DNA from: DATKDP01 sp035546335
GTDB lineage: Bacteria > Acidobacteriota > Thermoanaerobaculia > Gp7-AA8
DNA: 10,873 nucleotides
Reading direction: 5' to 3'
NCBI GenBank assembly: GCA_035546335.1
Contig: DATKDP010000025.1
Location: 1 to 10,873, forward strand
The position numbers and the translations under genes are program-made. This document shows, one piece after another, positions 1 to 6,661 of the stretch. The notes under the pieces are model-generated. The model was not told the origin of the DNA. It worked only from the letters and a program-made list of their open reading frames with translations, and ran no database searches. Numbering within the stretch: the first letter of the stretch is position 1; each line of letters starts with the position of its first letter.

Positions 1-115
1 CGCCGCTCCATCGAAGGTCAAGAGGAACATCACAACCGAAAGACGTTTCACGACGAAATACCGGGAGCTCCCGGAACGACACGAAATCGAATTCGATATC
101 CGTCATCTGCGGTGA
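1..115 (+). pseudogene. C-terminal remnant of REP-associated IS200-type (Y1) transposase, frameshifted
   Basis: Read from base 1, frame 1 gives SIEGQEEHHNRKTFHDE. This matches the usual end of Y1/REP-associated transposases, where a xxQEEHH block is followed by a [ST]FxxEYxxLLxRHxIEFDxRYL tail. After GAA at 55-57 the frame breaks, but dropping one A from the AAA at 56-58 restores YRELPERHEIEFDIRHLR and a TGA at 113-115. The gene therefore carries a single-base insertion, or the assembly has an indel. The catalytic HUH and tyrosine parts lie outside the window. These enzymes act on REP palindromes, and hairpins follow at 124-235. The family call is from memory of the conserved tail, and the 5' part cannot be judged. 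Confidence 0.75.
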
Positions 116-123
116 AGGCTACG

Positions 124-235
124 GCACCCCTCCGGGGTGCGGGGATTGTGAGGGTAACGGTATGGGATTCGGTCCCCGAACCGGTGGTGGCGCTTCGCTG
201 ACCACCGGCTACCCTATCGCATCCCTTCGGGATGC
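124..235. repeat. Cluster of three GC hairpins, REP/BIME-like
   Basis: Three perfect inverted repeats lie in about 110 bases just after the transposase stop: GCACCCC/GGGGTGC (124-140, loop TCC), CCGGTGGT/ACCACCGG (181-208, with an inner GCG/CGC) and GCATCCC/GGGATGC (219-235, loop TTC). None is followed by a T-run, so they do not look like simple terminators. Being next to a REP-associated transposase remnant suggests its cognate palindromes, which is inference. Genome-wide copy number would decide. Confidence 0.7.
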
Positions 236-552
236 AGCGAATTGTCTAAACTCGAGCCCCACCAGCCCTCGCCCGCTTCCAGGAAACTCAGCCTGTTTCC
301 TCGCTTTCCCGCTTCTCGCGGTCCGACTCACATCGTTCGTCTGGGGGAGGTCCCTCGCATCCCACCCGGCCCACCCGCTCGGGATGACAGGTGGCGGCAT
401 CCTCTTTGTTCGGTTGCAGGAGCCCGTTTCCTATTGACGATGACGTAGCGTTTCTTCACTCCCTATCGACGCTCCGCGTTGTAAAAGTGCTCAGGATGAC
501 GTTGGCATAGGTCGTTAAGTTCGGGCCATTGGTGTTCCAGAATTTTTACGCC
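236..552. other. Intergenic region without a recognisable gene
   Basis: Short open frames overlap here on both strands, but none has a ribosome binding site or a protein-like composition. Two similar phrases, CTCGGGATGACAGGTGGC near 379 and CTCAGGATGACGTTGGC near 490, suggest degenerate dispersed repeat material. I see nothing else to annotate. Confidence 0.5.
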
Positions 553-574
553 CATGTCAGGAGTCCTGAACATG
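553..574. repeat. Short palindrome
   Basis: TCAGGA-G-TCCTGA (557-569) is a perfect inverted repeat. It is extended on both sides by CATGT and ACATG with one bulged A, so almost the whole 22 bases can pair. No T-run follows on the plus strand. It lies downstream of the minus-strand gene at 659-847, so it could end that transcript or be an operator or repeat remnant. Confidence 0.45.
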
Positions 575-623
575 TTTCGGCCACCCGCACTTCGGCACAG
601 ACGGAGCCCGAGGTTCTGGCGCG

Positions 624-662
624 ACTCCAGAACTCCGGAACTCCAGAACTCCAGAACTTCAG
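624..662. repeat. 8-bp tandem repeat (ACTCCAGA)n, nearly five units
   Basis: Units are ACTCCAGA (624), ACTCCGGA (632), ACTCCAGA (640), ACTCCAGA (648) and a degenerate ACTTCAG (656). The array runs into the stop codon (659-661) of the minus-strand gene, so it forms the start of that gene's 3' untranslated region. The near-identical units suggest recent slippage; copy number may vary between strains. Confidence 0.8.
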
Positions 663-847
663 CTTTCTTTCGGTGTTTCCTTGAACGCTACGGCGAAACC
701 GATCCCGATCAGTGCCAGGTTGTTGGCGGCGCGGGAAAAACTCTCCGGTGGGATGCCCATCAGATTCCCCAGAAAGAGCGCCTGAGCGACCGCGATCAGA
801 AACGAGACGGCTGCAATCAGCACCAGTAGCTTTGCGAGCCCCTGCAT
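659..847 (-). CDS. Small two-helix membrane protein of unknown function
   Basis: This 62-residue protein has two hydrophobic stretches, about residues 4-25 (LAKLLVLIAAVSFLIAVAQA) and 41-55 (NNLALIGIGFAVAFK). They are joined by a polar loop (GNLMGIPPESFSRAA) and followed by a short charged tail. The ATG at 847 has a near-consensus Shine-Dalgarno sequence, AGGAGGTG, at 853-860 with a 5-base gap. That is the best ribosome binding site in the window and the main reason to trust so short a gene. A -10-like TATCAT lies upstream. I do not recognise a named family. It stands alone, divergent from the tldDE operon, and its stop codon is embedded in an 8-bp tandem repeat. Confidence 0.75.
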   Translation of the reverse strand: MQGLAKLLVLIAAVSFLIAVAQALFLGNLMGIPPESFSRAANNLALIGIGFAVAFKETPKES

Positions 848-880
848 GACAGCACCTCCTCAATTGGACGATTCCCTTCC

Positions 881-909
881 ATGATAGGCGAAATCGCGCG
901 GTGATGAAC
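881..909 (-). promoter_or_regulatory. Putative promoter of the small membrane protein gene
   Basis: Read on the minus strand, TATCAT (886 to 881) matches the -10 consensus at five of six positions, about 27 bases before the ribosome binding site and start. A weak -35-like TTCATC lies 16 bases further upstream. The -10 is plausible; the -35 is poor. Confidence 0.35.
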
Positions 910-1030
910 CCCCGGAGAGCCCTCCGAATGAATCGACGCTGTTTTCGCCGCTCGCGCTGGACTCTTGCGAGAAGCCCCGCTCCGAATCCTCGGTGACGAT
1001 GGCTGTGGTCCTCCCGATCCGCTCTCGCTG

Positions 1031-1039
1031 TGCTATTCT
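1031..1039 (+). promoter_or_regulatory. Putative extended -10 of the tat-peptide/tldD/tldE operon
   Basis: TGTGCTATTCT contains TGC plus TATTCT (1034-1039), an extended -10 form. The next ATG (1054) lies 14 bases downstream, giving a very short 5' leader. No good -35 is visible around 1011-1016. The same GTGCTA core precedes two other genes in the window. Confidence 0.4.
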
Positions 1040-1053
1040 TCGGCGCCACGACG

Positions 1054-1314
1054 ATGCGACTCGACCGGCGTGAATTTCTCGTCCTGACCGGAACGGCCGC
1101 CTGTGCGACCGCCGCGGGTGGACTCACCCTCACCGGACCGATTCCTTCACCCCTCAGAACAGAGCCCGCCATGATCGAAGGAGATCCCTGGCTCGCCACC
1201 GCTCCGGAGACCGGACTCGGCGGCCACTCGTTCGAACAGAGCCGTCATTTCGCTCTCCGCTTCCGCACCCCTGCCGCCGATCGCGACCGCTACGTCCTCG
1301 GACTGGAGATCTGA
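1054..1314 (+). CDS. Small secreted protein with twin-arginine signal, upstream of tldD
   Basis: The ATG at 1054 gives an 86-residue protein starting MRLDRREFLVLTGTAACATAAGG: a twin-arginine motif (RREFL) followed by a hydrophobic stretch, as in Tat signals. The remaining ~60 residues are polar with no family I recognise. An earlier in-frame GTG at 1030 would fall inside the presumed -10 element, so ATG 1054 is preferred. The stop is 4 bases before the tldD start, so the two are surely cotranscribed. Many TldD homologues carry a fused N-terminal Tat signal, whereas here the signal is on a separate gene in another frame. It could be a relic of such a fusion, an exported partner or a substrate; nothing in the sequence decides. 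Confidence 0.65.
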   Translation: MRLDRREFLVLTGTAACATAAGGLTLTGPIPSPLRTEPAMIEGDPWLATAPETGLGGHSFEQSRHFALRFRTPAADRDRYVLGLEI

Positions 1315-1318
1315 ACGC

Positions 1319-2770
1319 ATGCGTGAGCTCCTTCATCGCGCCCTCGATACCGCCAAATCGAAAGGGGCGAACTACGCCGACATCCGGATCAACCGCTACC
1401 TGCGCCAGTCGATCTCCACCCGCGAGAAGCGCGTCACCAACGTCGCGAGCTCCGAGTCGTTCGGCTTCGGCATTCGGGTGCTCGTCGATGGCACCTGGGG
1501 CTTTGCCGGGAGTCGCAGCGTCGAGCCGGCCGAGATCGATCGCGTCGCCGCTCAGGCGGTCGCGATCGCGAAAGCGAACCGCGTGGCGCAGGCGCGGCCT
1601 GTGGTTTTGGCGCCGGTCGCGGCGTACAAAGACACGTGGCAGACGCCGATCACGAAGGACCCGTTTCGCATCCCGCTGGAGCGAAAGGTCGATCTGCTTC
1701 TGGCGATCAACGAGGAGGCGCTGAAGGTCAAGGGCGCCGCATTCTGCAATTCGTCGATGTTCTTCGTGAAAGAGGAGAAGCTGTTCGCGTCGACCGAGGG
1801 ATCGGAAATCGAGCAGATCGTGGTGCGGGAGATGCCGAGTTTCACCGTCACGGCCGTCGACAAGACCACGGGGAAGTTCAAGACGCGCAACTCGCTCGCC
1901 GAGCCGATCGGCACCGGGTGGGAGTTCATCGAGAGCTATCCCTGGATGGAGGAGGCGCAGAAGGCGGCCGAGCAGGCGGTGATGAAGCTCAGCGCGAAGA
2001 GCGTTGAGCCGGGCAAATACGATCTGATCCTCGCGCCGTCGAACCTCTGGCTCACGATTCACGAATCGGTGGGTCATCCGACCGAGCTCGACCGAGCTCT
2101 CGGGTACGAAGCCAATTACGCCGGGACCTCGTTCCTCACCACCGACAAGCTCGGCAAGTTCCAGTTCGGGTCGAAGATCGTCAACTTCTTCGCCGACCGG
2201 ACCCAGCCGATGGGTCTCGCGACCTGCGGCTACGACGACGATGGAGTGCCGACGACCGAATGGGACATCGTCCGCGACGGGGTCTTCGTCGATTACCAGA
2301 CCACGCGGGAGCAGGCTGCCTGGATCGGCCAGAAAGAGTCGCACGCCTGCTCCTACGGTGATTCCTGGTCCTCGGTGCCGTTCCAGCGGATGCCGAATCT
2401 TTCGCTGCGGCCGGGGAAGGAGAAGCTCACGCTCGAGGAGCTCATCGCCGACACGAAGCGCGGCATTCTCGGCGAGGGACGCTCGTCGTACTCGATCGAC
2501 CAACAGCGCTACAACTTTCAGTTCTCGGCACAGCTCTTCTGGGAGATCGCCGACGGGAAGATCGTCGGGCTGATCGAGGATGCCGCCTATCAGGCGATCA
2601 CCCCGGAGTTCTGGAACGCCTGCGACGCCATCTGCTCCGAGGGGTACACGCTGGGCGGATCGTTCTTCGACGGGAAGGGAGAGCCGGGTCAGATCAACGC
2701 CGTCTCCCACGGCTGCACCCCGGCGCGCTTCCGCAACATCAACGTCATCAATACGAAGAGGACCGTGTGA
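1319..2770 (+). CDS. tldD: TldD family zinc metalloprotease subunit
   Basis: This 483-residue protein is TldD-like over its whole length. The N-terminal domain starts with ALDTAKSKGANYADIRINRY and continues through STREKRVTNVASSESFGFGIRVLVDGTWGF. The zinc motif HESVGH is at residues 248-252, followed by PTELDRALGYEANYAGTSF. The C-terminal part ends with GQINAVSHGCTPARF, where Cys466 is the probable third zinc ligand by comparison with E. coli TldD. With TldE it forms a heterodimeric peptidase that cleaves unfolded peptides; in E. coli the pair matures microcin B17 and degrades the antitoxin CcdA. The ATG at 1319 has GGAG at 1305-1308 as ribosome binding site. The gene overlaps tldE by four bases. 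No Tat signal is fused to it, unlike many homologues. The family call is firm; the native substrate is unknown. Confidence 0.93.
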   Translation: MRELLHRALDTAKSKGANYADIRINRYLRQSISTREKRVTNVASSESFGFGIRVLVDGTWGFAGSRSVEPAEIDRVAAQAVAIAKANRVAQARPVVLAPVAAYKDTWQTPITKDPFRIPLERKVDLLLAINEEALKVKGAAFCNSSMFFVKEEKLFASTEGSEIEQIVVREMPSFTVTAVDKTTGKFKTRNSLAEPIGTGWEFIESYPWMEEAQKAAEQAVMKLSAKSVEPGKYDLILAPSNLWLTIHESVGHPTELDRALGYEANYAGTSFLTTDKLGKFQFGSKIVNFFADRTQPMGLATCGYDDDGVPTTEWDIVRDGVFVDYQTTREQAAWIGQKESHACSYGDSWSSVPFQRMPNLSLRPGKEKLTLEELIADTKRGILGEGRSSYSIDQQRYNFQFSAQLFWEIADGKIVGLIEDAAYQAITPEFWNACDAICSEGYTLGGSFFDGKGEPGQINAVSHGCTPARFRNINVINTKRTV

Positions 2771-4101
2771 GCCTGACCGCCGCCGAAGCCCGCGAGATCA
2801 TCGACCGCATCCTGAAGATAGCGAAGGCCGACGCGACGTCGGTCTCGATCGAGGGAAGCCGCAAGGCGAACCTGCGTTTCGCCCGCAACGAGATCACCAC
2901 TTCGGGTGACGTCAGCGACACGACCGTCAACGTCCGTTCGTCCTTCGGCAAGAAGTCGGGGTCGGCAACGGCGAATCAGTTCGACGACGCATCGCTCGAG
3001 CGGGCCGTCCGCCGCTCCGAGGAGACGGCGCGGTTCGCGCCGGAAGATCCGGAGCACATGCCACTGCTCGGACCGCAGAAGTACATCGCCGCCACCGGAG
3101 CCTTCGACGAGGCAACGGCGAATCTCGCCCCGGATGTGCGGGCGAACCTGGCGGCGAAATCGATCGCGATGGCGAACGAGAAGAAGCTGGAGATCGCCGG
3201 GTTCTTCACCAACTCCGCCGAGCAGGGAGCAATCGGAAACTCGAAGGGGCTGTTCGGGTTTCATCGCTCGACGCGGGTGACGTTCTCGAGTACCGCGCGC
3301 ACCCCGGACGGGACGGGGTCGGGCTGGGCGGGAGGCAATGCCGAGAGAATCGGCTCGATCGATCCGCTGCGTCTCGCGGAGGCCGCTGTCGGAAAGGCGA
3401 CGCTCTCGCGGAATCCGAAGGAGCTCGCGCCGGGGACCTACCCGGTCATCCTCGAACCCGCCGCCGTGGCGGATCTGCTGATGTATCTCACCTTCGCGGC
3501 CGACGCGAGGGCTGCGGACGAGGGGCGGTCGTTTTTCGCGAAGGCCGGCGGCGGCACGAAGATCGGAGAGAAGGTCGTGAGCGAGAGGGTCACGATCCGC
3601 ACCGACCCGGCCGATCCGCGCGCGCCGGGCTCGCCGTTTTCCGGCGAAGGGCTGCCGACCAAAGCGATGCCGATCATCGAGAAGGGCGTGCTGCGAAATC
3701 TCTTCTACAGCCGCTTCTGGGCCGAGAAAATGAAGACCGAGCCGACAGCGTTCCCGACGAATCTGATCATGGAGGGAGGGAGCGGGACGCTCGAGGATCT
3801 GATCGGAGGCGCGCCGAACGCGGTCCTGGTCACGCGGCTCTGGTACATCCGCTTTCTCGATCCGCAGACGGTTCTGCTGACCGGCCTCACGCGCGACGGC
3901 ACCTATCAGATCGAGAAGGGCAGGGTCCGGCACGCGGTGAAAAACTTCCGCTGGAACGACTCCCCGGTCGCCGTGCTCTCGAAGATCGAGGCGATGAGCG
4001 CGCCGGTGCGAGCCCGCGGCAGCGAGGCGGAGAATTTTTCCATCGTCTGCCCCGCGATCCGTTCCACCATGACTTTCTCCAGCCTCTCCGACGCGGTCTA
4101 G
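2767..4101 (+). CDS. tldE: TldE/PmbA family metalloprotease partner subunit
   Basis: This 444-residue protein starts with GTG at 2767, overlapping the tldD stop (GTGA), which suggests translational coupling. The N-terminal region follows the shared TldD/TldE fold (ADATSVSIEGSRKANLRFARNE then TSGDVSDTTVNVRSSFGKK). It lacks the HExxxH zinc motif, as expected for TldE, whose role is to complete the substrate-binding cavity. The C-terminal half has SPFSGEGLPTKAMPIIEKGVLRN and GLTRDGTYQIEKGRVRHAVK, followed by NFRWNDSP, which are PmbA-type motifs. Length matches the family. Together with tldD it forms a two-gene protease operon headed by a small Tat-signal protein. No microcin or other peptide-modification genes are seen nearby. 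Confidence 0.92.
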   Translation: MSLTAAEAREIIDRILKIAKADATSVSIEGSRKANLRFARNEITTSGDVSDTTVNVRSSFGKKSGSATANQFDDASLERAVRRSEETARFAPEDPEHMPLLGPQKYIAATGAFDEATANLAPDVRANLAAKSIAMANEKKLEIAGFFTNSAEQGAIGNSKGLFGFHRSTRVTFSSTARTPDGTGSGWAGGNAERIGSIDPLRLAEAAVGKATLSRNPKELAPGTYPVILEPAAVADLLMYLTFAADARAADEGRSFFAKAGGGTKIGEKVVSERVTIRTDPADPRAPGSPFSGEGLPTKAMPIIEKGVLRNLFYSRFWAEKMKTEPTAFPTNLIMEGGSGTLEDLIGGAPNAVLVTRLWYIRFLDPQTVLLTGLTRDGTYQIEKGRVRHAVKNFRWNDSPVAVLSKIEAMSAPVRARGSEAENFSIVCPAIRSTMTFSSLSDAV

Positions 4102-4123
4102 GGCAATTTCCCTGACCTCGACC

Positions 4124-4171
4124 GGCGCGCCCCGTGTCCTGCCCGGTCTTCTGAGAGGTCGGGCGGGCGCC
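4124..4171 (+). terminator. Possible terminator hairpin after tldE
   Basis: Nested inverted repeats, GGCGC (4124) with GCGCC (4167-4171) outside and GCCCG (4141) with CGGGC (4160-4164) inside, follow the tldE stop by about 20 bases. There is no T-run, so an intrinsic terminator is uncertain. Confidence 0.3.
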
Positions 4172-4270
4172 TGCAAGCCCCGCGTCACGACGACCACGGC
4201 TGCGGCATTACGCTGCACGCGCGACGCTGAATCCTGAAACGAGGAAATCGCGCTCGAGGCTGGGCTAACA

Positions 4271-4303
4271 AGCGCCGCGGCGCTGCTGGCTGGGAGACAG
4301 GGA
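4271..4303 (-). repeat. 14-bp palindrome joined to a 19-bp copy of the tRNA-Gln 3' end
   Basis: AGCGCCGCGGCGCT (4271-4284) is a perfect palindrome. It directly abuts GCTGGCTGGGAGACAGGGA (4285-4303), which is identical to 6695-6713. On the minus strand that copy is the 3' acceptor half, discriminator G and CCA of the tRNA-Gln gene. At the real tRNA a GC hairpin (6682-6696) sits in the same relative place. The 5' part of the tRNA is absent here. This could be an attachment-site duplication or a tRNA-derived repeat. Confidence 0.7.
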
Positions 4304-4315
4304 CGAAGTTCGAAC
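4303..4315. repeat. Dispersed repeat A, copy 1
   Basis: ACGAAGTTCGAAC is identical to 6603-6615. On the minus strand both copies are preceded by GAGC(C)ACAG, which extends the similarity, so this is more than a chance 13-mer. Confidence 0.5.
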
Positions 4316-4327
4316 CGCTGTGCTCGG

Positions 4328-4809
4328 TCAGGATTGACCAGACAGCGCTCCTTCTTCTTCAATGCGCATGCGGAGAAAGCGGACGTCGACGGCCTCGCTG
4401 GGTCGAATCGTCTGCTTGGTTTCAATCAGCAACTCCTTGCGTGCCACGGGAATTGGGGCGCCTGCCACTCTCTGATCTCGATCTCCTTCGCTGCGCGCTC
4501 GTAGTCGACGCCGCAGGCGTCCTTCAGGAGATCCACGACGATCTCGTCTGCGATCCGGACGACAGCGATCATGCCGATCGCATTGTCCGGCAGCACCGCC
4601 ATGGCCCGCTTCAAGCGCTGGACGTTCTCGGGCGAGGCGTCGACGAGGAGGTCGATGTCTTTCGTTGCTCGAACGAAGCCGTGCAGGATGACGGCGAAGC
4701 CGCCAATCAGAACGTAACGAACCTCTTTGGCGTTCAGCGCTTTGCAGAGCGCGAGGAGGTCTTCGAGCTCAGGCGCGCGTGAGTAGCCGCGATCGTCCTG
4801 ATCATCCAC
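4328..4809 (-). pseudogene. Nucleotidyltransferase-fold protein (AbiEii/DUF6036-like), frameshifted near its C-terminus
   Basis: The start is GTG at 4809, with GGAGG seven bases upstream. The first frame has VRYVLIGGFAVILHG then RATKDIDLLVD, the glycine-rich and DxD motifs of the minimal nucleotidyltransferase fold, and a third acidic site in EIVVDLL. This frame stops at 4426 after an uncharacteristic tail. The frame ending at TGA 4328-4330 instead reads GAPIPVARKELLIETKQTIR then PSEAVDVRFLRMRIEEE, the expected family continuation. Restoring one G near 4466-4470 (GAGAG-TGGCAGG) would fuse the two into about 160 residues, a normal family length. So the gene has a one-base deletion, or the assembly has an error. 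It overlaps the end of the 72-aa gene upstream by 76 bases; such pairs resemble toxin-antitoxin modules, but that role is inference. Confidence 0.7.
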
Positions 4810-4952
4810 TCGTCCGCCTCCTCATGGGCGCGGAATCGATAAACGCCCCGCGGGATGAGACCCACTCCGCGCAGACGGTTCACGGTGCGCTGCATCGCAG
4901 CGGCATCCCGGATCACATCCTGGCCTTCCGGCCGCTTCGATACGCGCCGCAT
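4734..4952 (-). CDS. Small protein paired with the nucleotidyltransferase-like gene
   Basis: The ATG at 4952 gives a 72-residue basic protein: MRRVSKRPEGQDVIRDAAAM, then a helical part and LIPRGVYRFRAHEEADEWMI. The RGVxRFRxxEEADEWM phrase looks like a conserved C-terminal motif of small proteins encoded just ahead of nucleotidyltransferase-like genes. There is no ribosome binding site, but a -10-like TACGAT ends seven bases before the ATG, so a leaderless transcript is likely. This supports 4952 over more distal in-frame starts. Its 3' end overlaps the nucleotidyltransferase start by 76 bases, implying coupled expression. A regulatory or antitoxin-like role is a guess from gene order. Confidence 0.65.
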   Translation of the reverse strand: MRRVSKRPEGQDVIRDAAAMQRTVNRLRGVGLIPRGVYRFRAHEEADEWMIRTIAATHARLSSKTSSRSAKR

Positions 4953-4959
4953 ATCGTGA

Positions 4960-4969
4960 ATCGTAGCAC
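4960..4969 (-). promoter_or_regulatory. Putative leaderless promoter (GTGCTACGAT)
   Basis: Read on the minus strand, GTGCTACGAT gives an extended -10 (TGC TACGAT) ending seven bases before the ATG at 4952. The identical ten bases precede the antitoxin gene at 10461. No clear -35 is seen. Confidence 0.45.
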
Positions 4970-5031
4970 GCTGGGGATCGGGCGCCGGTCCGGGAGCCCC
5001 GCGAGGGGCGCACCGTGAGAAACGCGGACGA

Positions 5032-5051
5032 AGGCTTTGCCAACCTGCGCT
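5032..5051. repeat. Dispersed repeat B, copy 1
   Basis: AGGCTTTGCCAACCTGCGCT matches 6662-6681 at 17 of 20 positions in the same orientation. It lies in the noncoding gap between the two divergent genes. Function unknown. Confidence 0.55.
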
Positions 5052-5131
5052 CGCCGGAAGACGGTCGGGCAGCGCTTGGACCAGGCAAGTACGTTGGCAA
5101 GCTGGGAACGCAGAAGACGGCGAATTGACGA

Positions 5132-5160
5132 TCGACCACTGATCGCCGGTATCGGATAAT
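5132..5160 (+). promoter_or_regulatory. Putative promoter of the membrane-anchored propeller-like gene
   Basis: TCGACC (5132-5137), 17 bases, then GATAAT (5155-5160), which matches the -10 consensus at five of six positions. GATAAT overlaps the first possible ATG (5159) and ends seven bases before the next in-frame ATG (5168), arguing for a leaderless message from 5168. Confidence 0.45.
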
Positions 5161-5167
5161 GGTCGCA

Positions 5168-6466
5168 ATGGCCGCGACGAACGATCCGCGCCGTTTTCGG
5201 GTACGCGCGATGTTGGCAGGCGTGTTCCTGGTCGCGGTCTTGGGGAGTGGTGCGGTCTACGGCGTTCGGCTGTCGCGGTCGGTCGCTACTCTCAGGTTCG
5301 GGCTGGCTGCGCCCGCGGGACCGTGGGTGTTCGTCGCCGGCGACAGTAGAGCCGGAGATGTCCGTGGCTGGCTCGTCGACCGCGGCGACGGACGGCGTCT
5401 GGCTCTCGGGCGATTACTGGACCGTCGCGACCAGGAGACGCTTTACCAGGTGATCTCGTTTTCGCGCGACGGACGGCATGCAGCATGGTTCAGCAGGCGC
5501 AGCGCGCCGTTCGGCAAACCGTACTACAGGCTCGACTCAGCGAATCTGACGGCGCGCGTTCCAGCAGCCGTGGCGAGCGTGTTTGACACCCCGACCGTCC
5601 CGAGCTTCGCGGTTTCGCCCTCCGGTACGACGGTCGCGTCGGTGCTCGAAGATCAAGTCACCGTAATCGATCTGCCGGACGGTCAGCCGCGCTTCATGTT
5701 GCCTTTGCCGCCCTTCGCGCGCCGACGAAAGCATCTCCTTTTCTACCTCGACGACACGCACGTCAGGCTGATCCCCGGGCAGAAGTTCGAGCCGCGACCG
5801 CAGATCCTGGAGCTCGATCTCAACTCGCGAACGATTGCGGCGGTCGGTGCGGTCGAATCCGACTACCCGGGGTTGTTCCTCCGCTCCAGCCACGACGGGT
5901 CGCGGATGTTGGCCCTCGAACGTCAGCGGACGAAGAACTCCATTCGTGATGGCCGCACCGGCCAGTTGCTGGCGCTCCTCCCGCCAGTCGGGAAACTCGG
6001 AAACGCTTACTTCCTCGCCGATTCCGGCGTGGCCACGATGAGCGGAAGCGCCGAATTCAACGTGAGCGGAGTGGCGACGCGGATCGCCGGCCCGCGCGCT
6101 CTTCTCGCGCTCTTCGGCGCCGATGGCGCTGAGCGGCTGCGTCTCGCGCTGCCCGAAGGAGGGGTCGTCGAAGGACAGCCGACCGCGGAGACGTTGCTGC
6201 TGGCTCTGCGCGCGCCGGCGCAGGGCTCAAGCCAACATGAGCATTGGGTAGTCCAGCACGTCGACATGCGTACCGGCCGGGTTCTCCGAAGCCTGCGAGG
6301 CCTCGCGCCTCTCTCCACGATGAGCTTCTGGTATCTCCCGACGCTGCGGCCGCCGCGCCTTGGTGATCGCGACTACCCTTGTTTCGACGCCGAAGGAAAC
6401 CTCGTCAGCGTGGACATCTTCACCGGCGTGACGACACTCGTCTTCACGCCCGGTCATCTGCGGTGA
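5168..6466 (+). CDS. Membrane-anchored, probably beta-propeller (WD40-like) protein
   Basis: This 432-residue protein has a basic N-terminus (NDPRRFRVRA) followed by one hydrophobic helix, about residues 12-32 (MLAGVFLVAVLGSGAVYGV). The rest would then lie outside the cytoplasm. The body shows repeated short strand blocks typical of propellers: ISFSRDGRHAAWFS, FAVSPSGTTVASVLEDQVTV, LRSSHDGSRMLALE, CFDAEGNLVSVDIFTGVTTL. No catalytic motif is visible and I cannot name a family. ATG 5159 is also in frame, but lies inside the presumed -10 element; 5168 is preferred. There is no ribosome binding site. It stands alone, divergent from the nucleotidyltransferase pair, and may be cargo of the segment bounded by the tRNA-Gln duplication. 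Confidence 0.75.
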   Translation: MAATNDPRRFRVRAMLAGVFLVAVLGSGAVYGVRLSRSVATLRFGLAAPAGPWVFVAGDSRAGDVRGWLVDRGDGRRLALGRLLDRRDQETLYQVISFSRDGRHAAWFSRRSAPFGKPYYRLDSANLTARVPAAVASVFDTPTVPSFAVSPSGTTVASVLEDQVTVIDLPDGQPRFMLPLPPFARRRKHLLFYLDDTHVRLIPGQKFEPRPQILELDLNSRTIAAVGAVESDYPGLFLRSSHDGSRMLALERQRTKNSIRDGRTGQLLALLPPVGKLGNAYFLADSGVATMSGSAEFNVSGVATRIAGPRALLALFGADGAERLRLALPEGGVVEGQPTAETLLLALRAPAQGSSQHEHWVVQHVDMRTGRVLRSLRGLAPLSTMSFWYLPTLRPPRLGDRDYPCFDAEGNLVSVDIFTGVTTLVFTPGHLR

Positions 6467-6602
6467 GGCGCAACAGGCACACGAGCGGAATGCGCTCTTC
6501 CGGGTGCGAACTACTGGCCCGACTACCTTCGGCTCCGGGATCAGCCCCCGAGGGGAAGCACTTGCGCGGCGAAGGAAAATGAAAATTGGCGGGGAGGAAA
6601 GT

Positions 6603-6615
6603 ACGAAGTTCGAAC
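6603..6615. repeat. Dispersed repeat A, copy 2
   Basis: ACGAAGTTCGAAC is identical to 4303-4315, with further similarity on the side reading GAGCCACAG on the minus strand. Same orientation as copy 1. Confidence 0.5.
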
Positions 6616-6661
6616 TGTGGCTCTCGCTCTAAGCGGACGTGTAGCATCGAAAACCTGAAGG

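Noticed and set aside
102..115. GTCATCTGCGGTGA shared with 6454-6467, both at gene ends
   Set aside because: A 14-base match without flanking similarity is within reach of chance for a 10.9-kb high-GC window; both simply encode HLR-stop.
546..1199. Minus-strand open frame of 217 codons across the tldD operon promoter
   Set aside because: It overlaps the well-supported small membrane gene in another frame and the Tat-signal gene on the other strand; arginine/serine-rich with no family features.
1154..2710. Long minus-strand open frame (518 codons) opposite tldD
   Set aside because: It is the antisense shadow of a high-GC gene: arginine-, leucine- and aspartate-rich low-complexity composition, no domain, and tldD on the other strand is certain.
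2689..4425. Minus-strand open frame of 578 codons opposite tldE
   Set aside because: Same kind of shadow; tldE motifs on the plus strand are clear. Only its first part overlaps true minus-strand coding sequence, in another frame.
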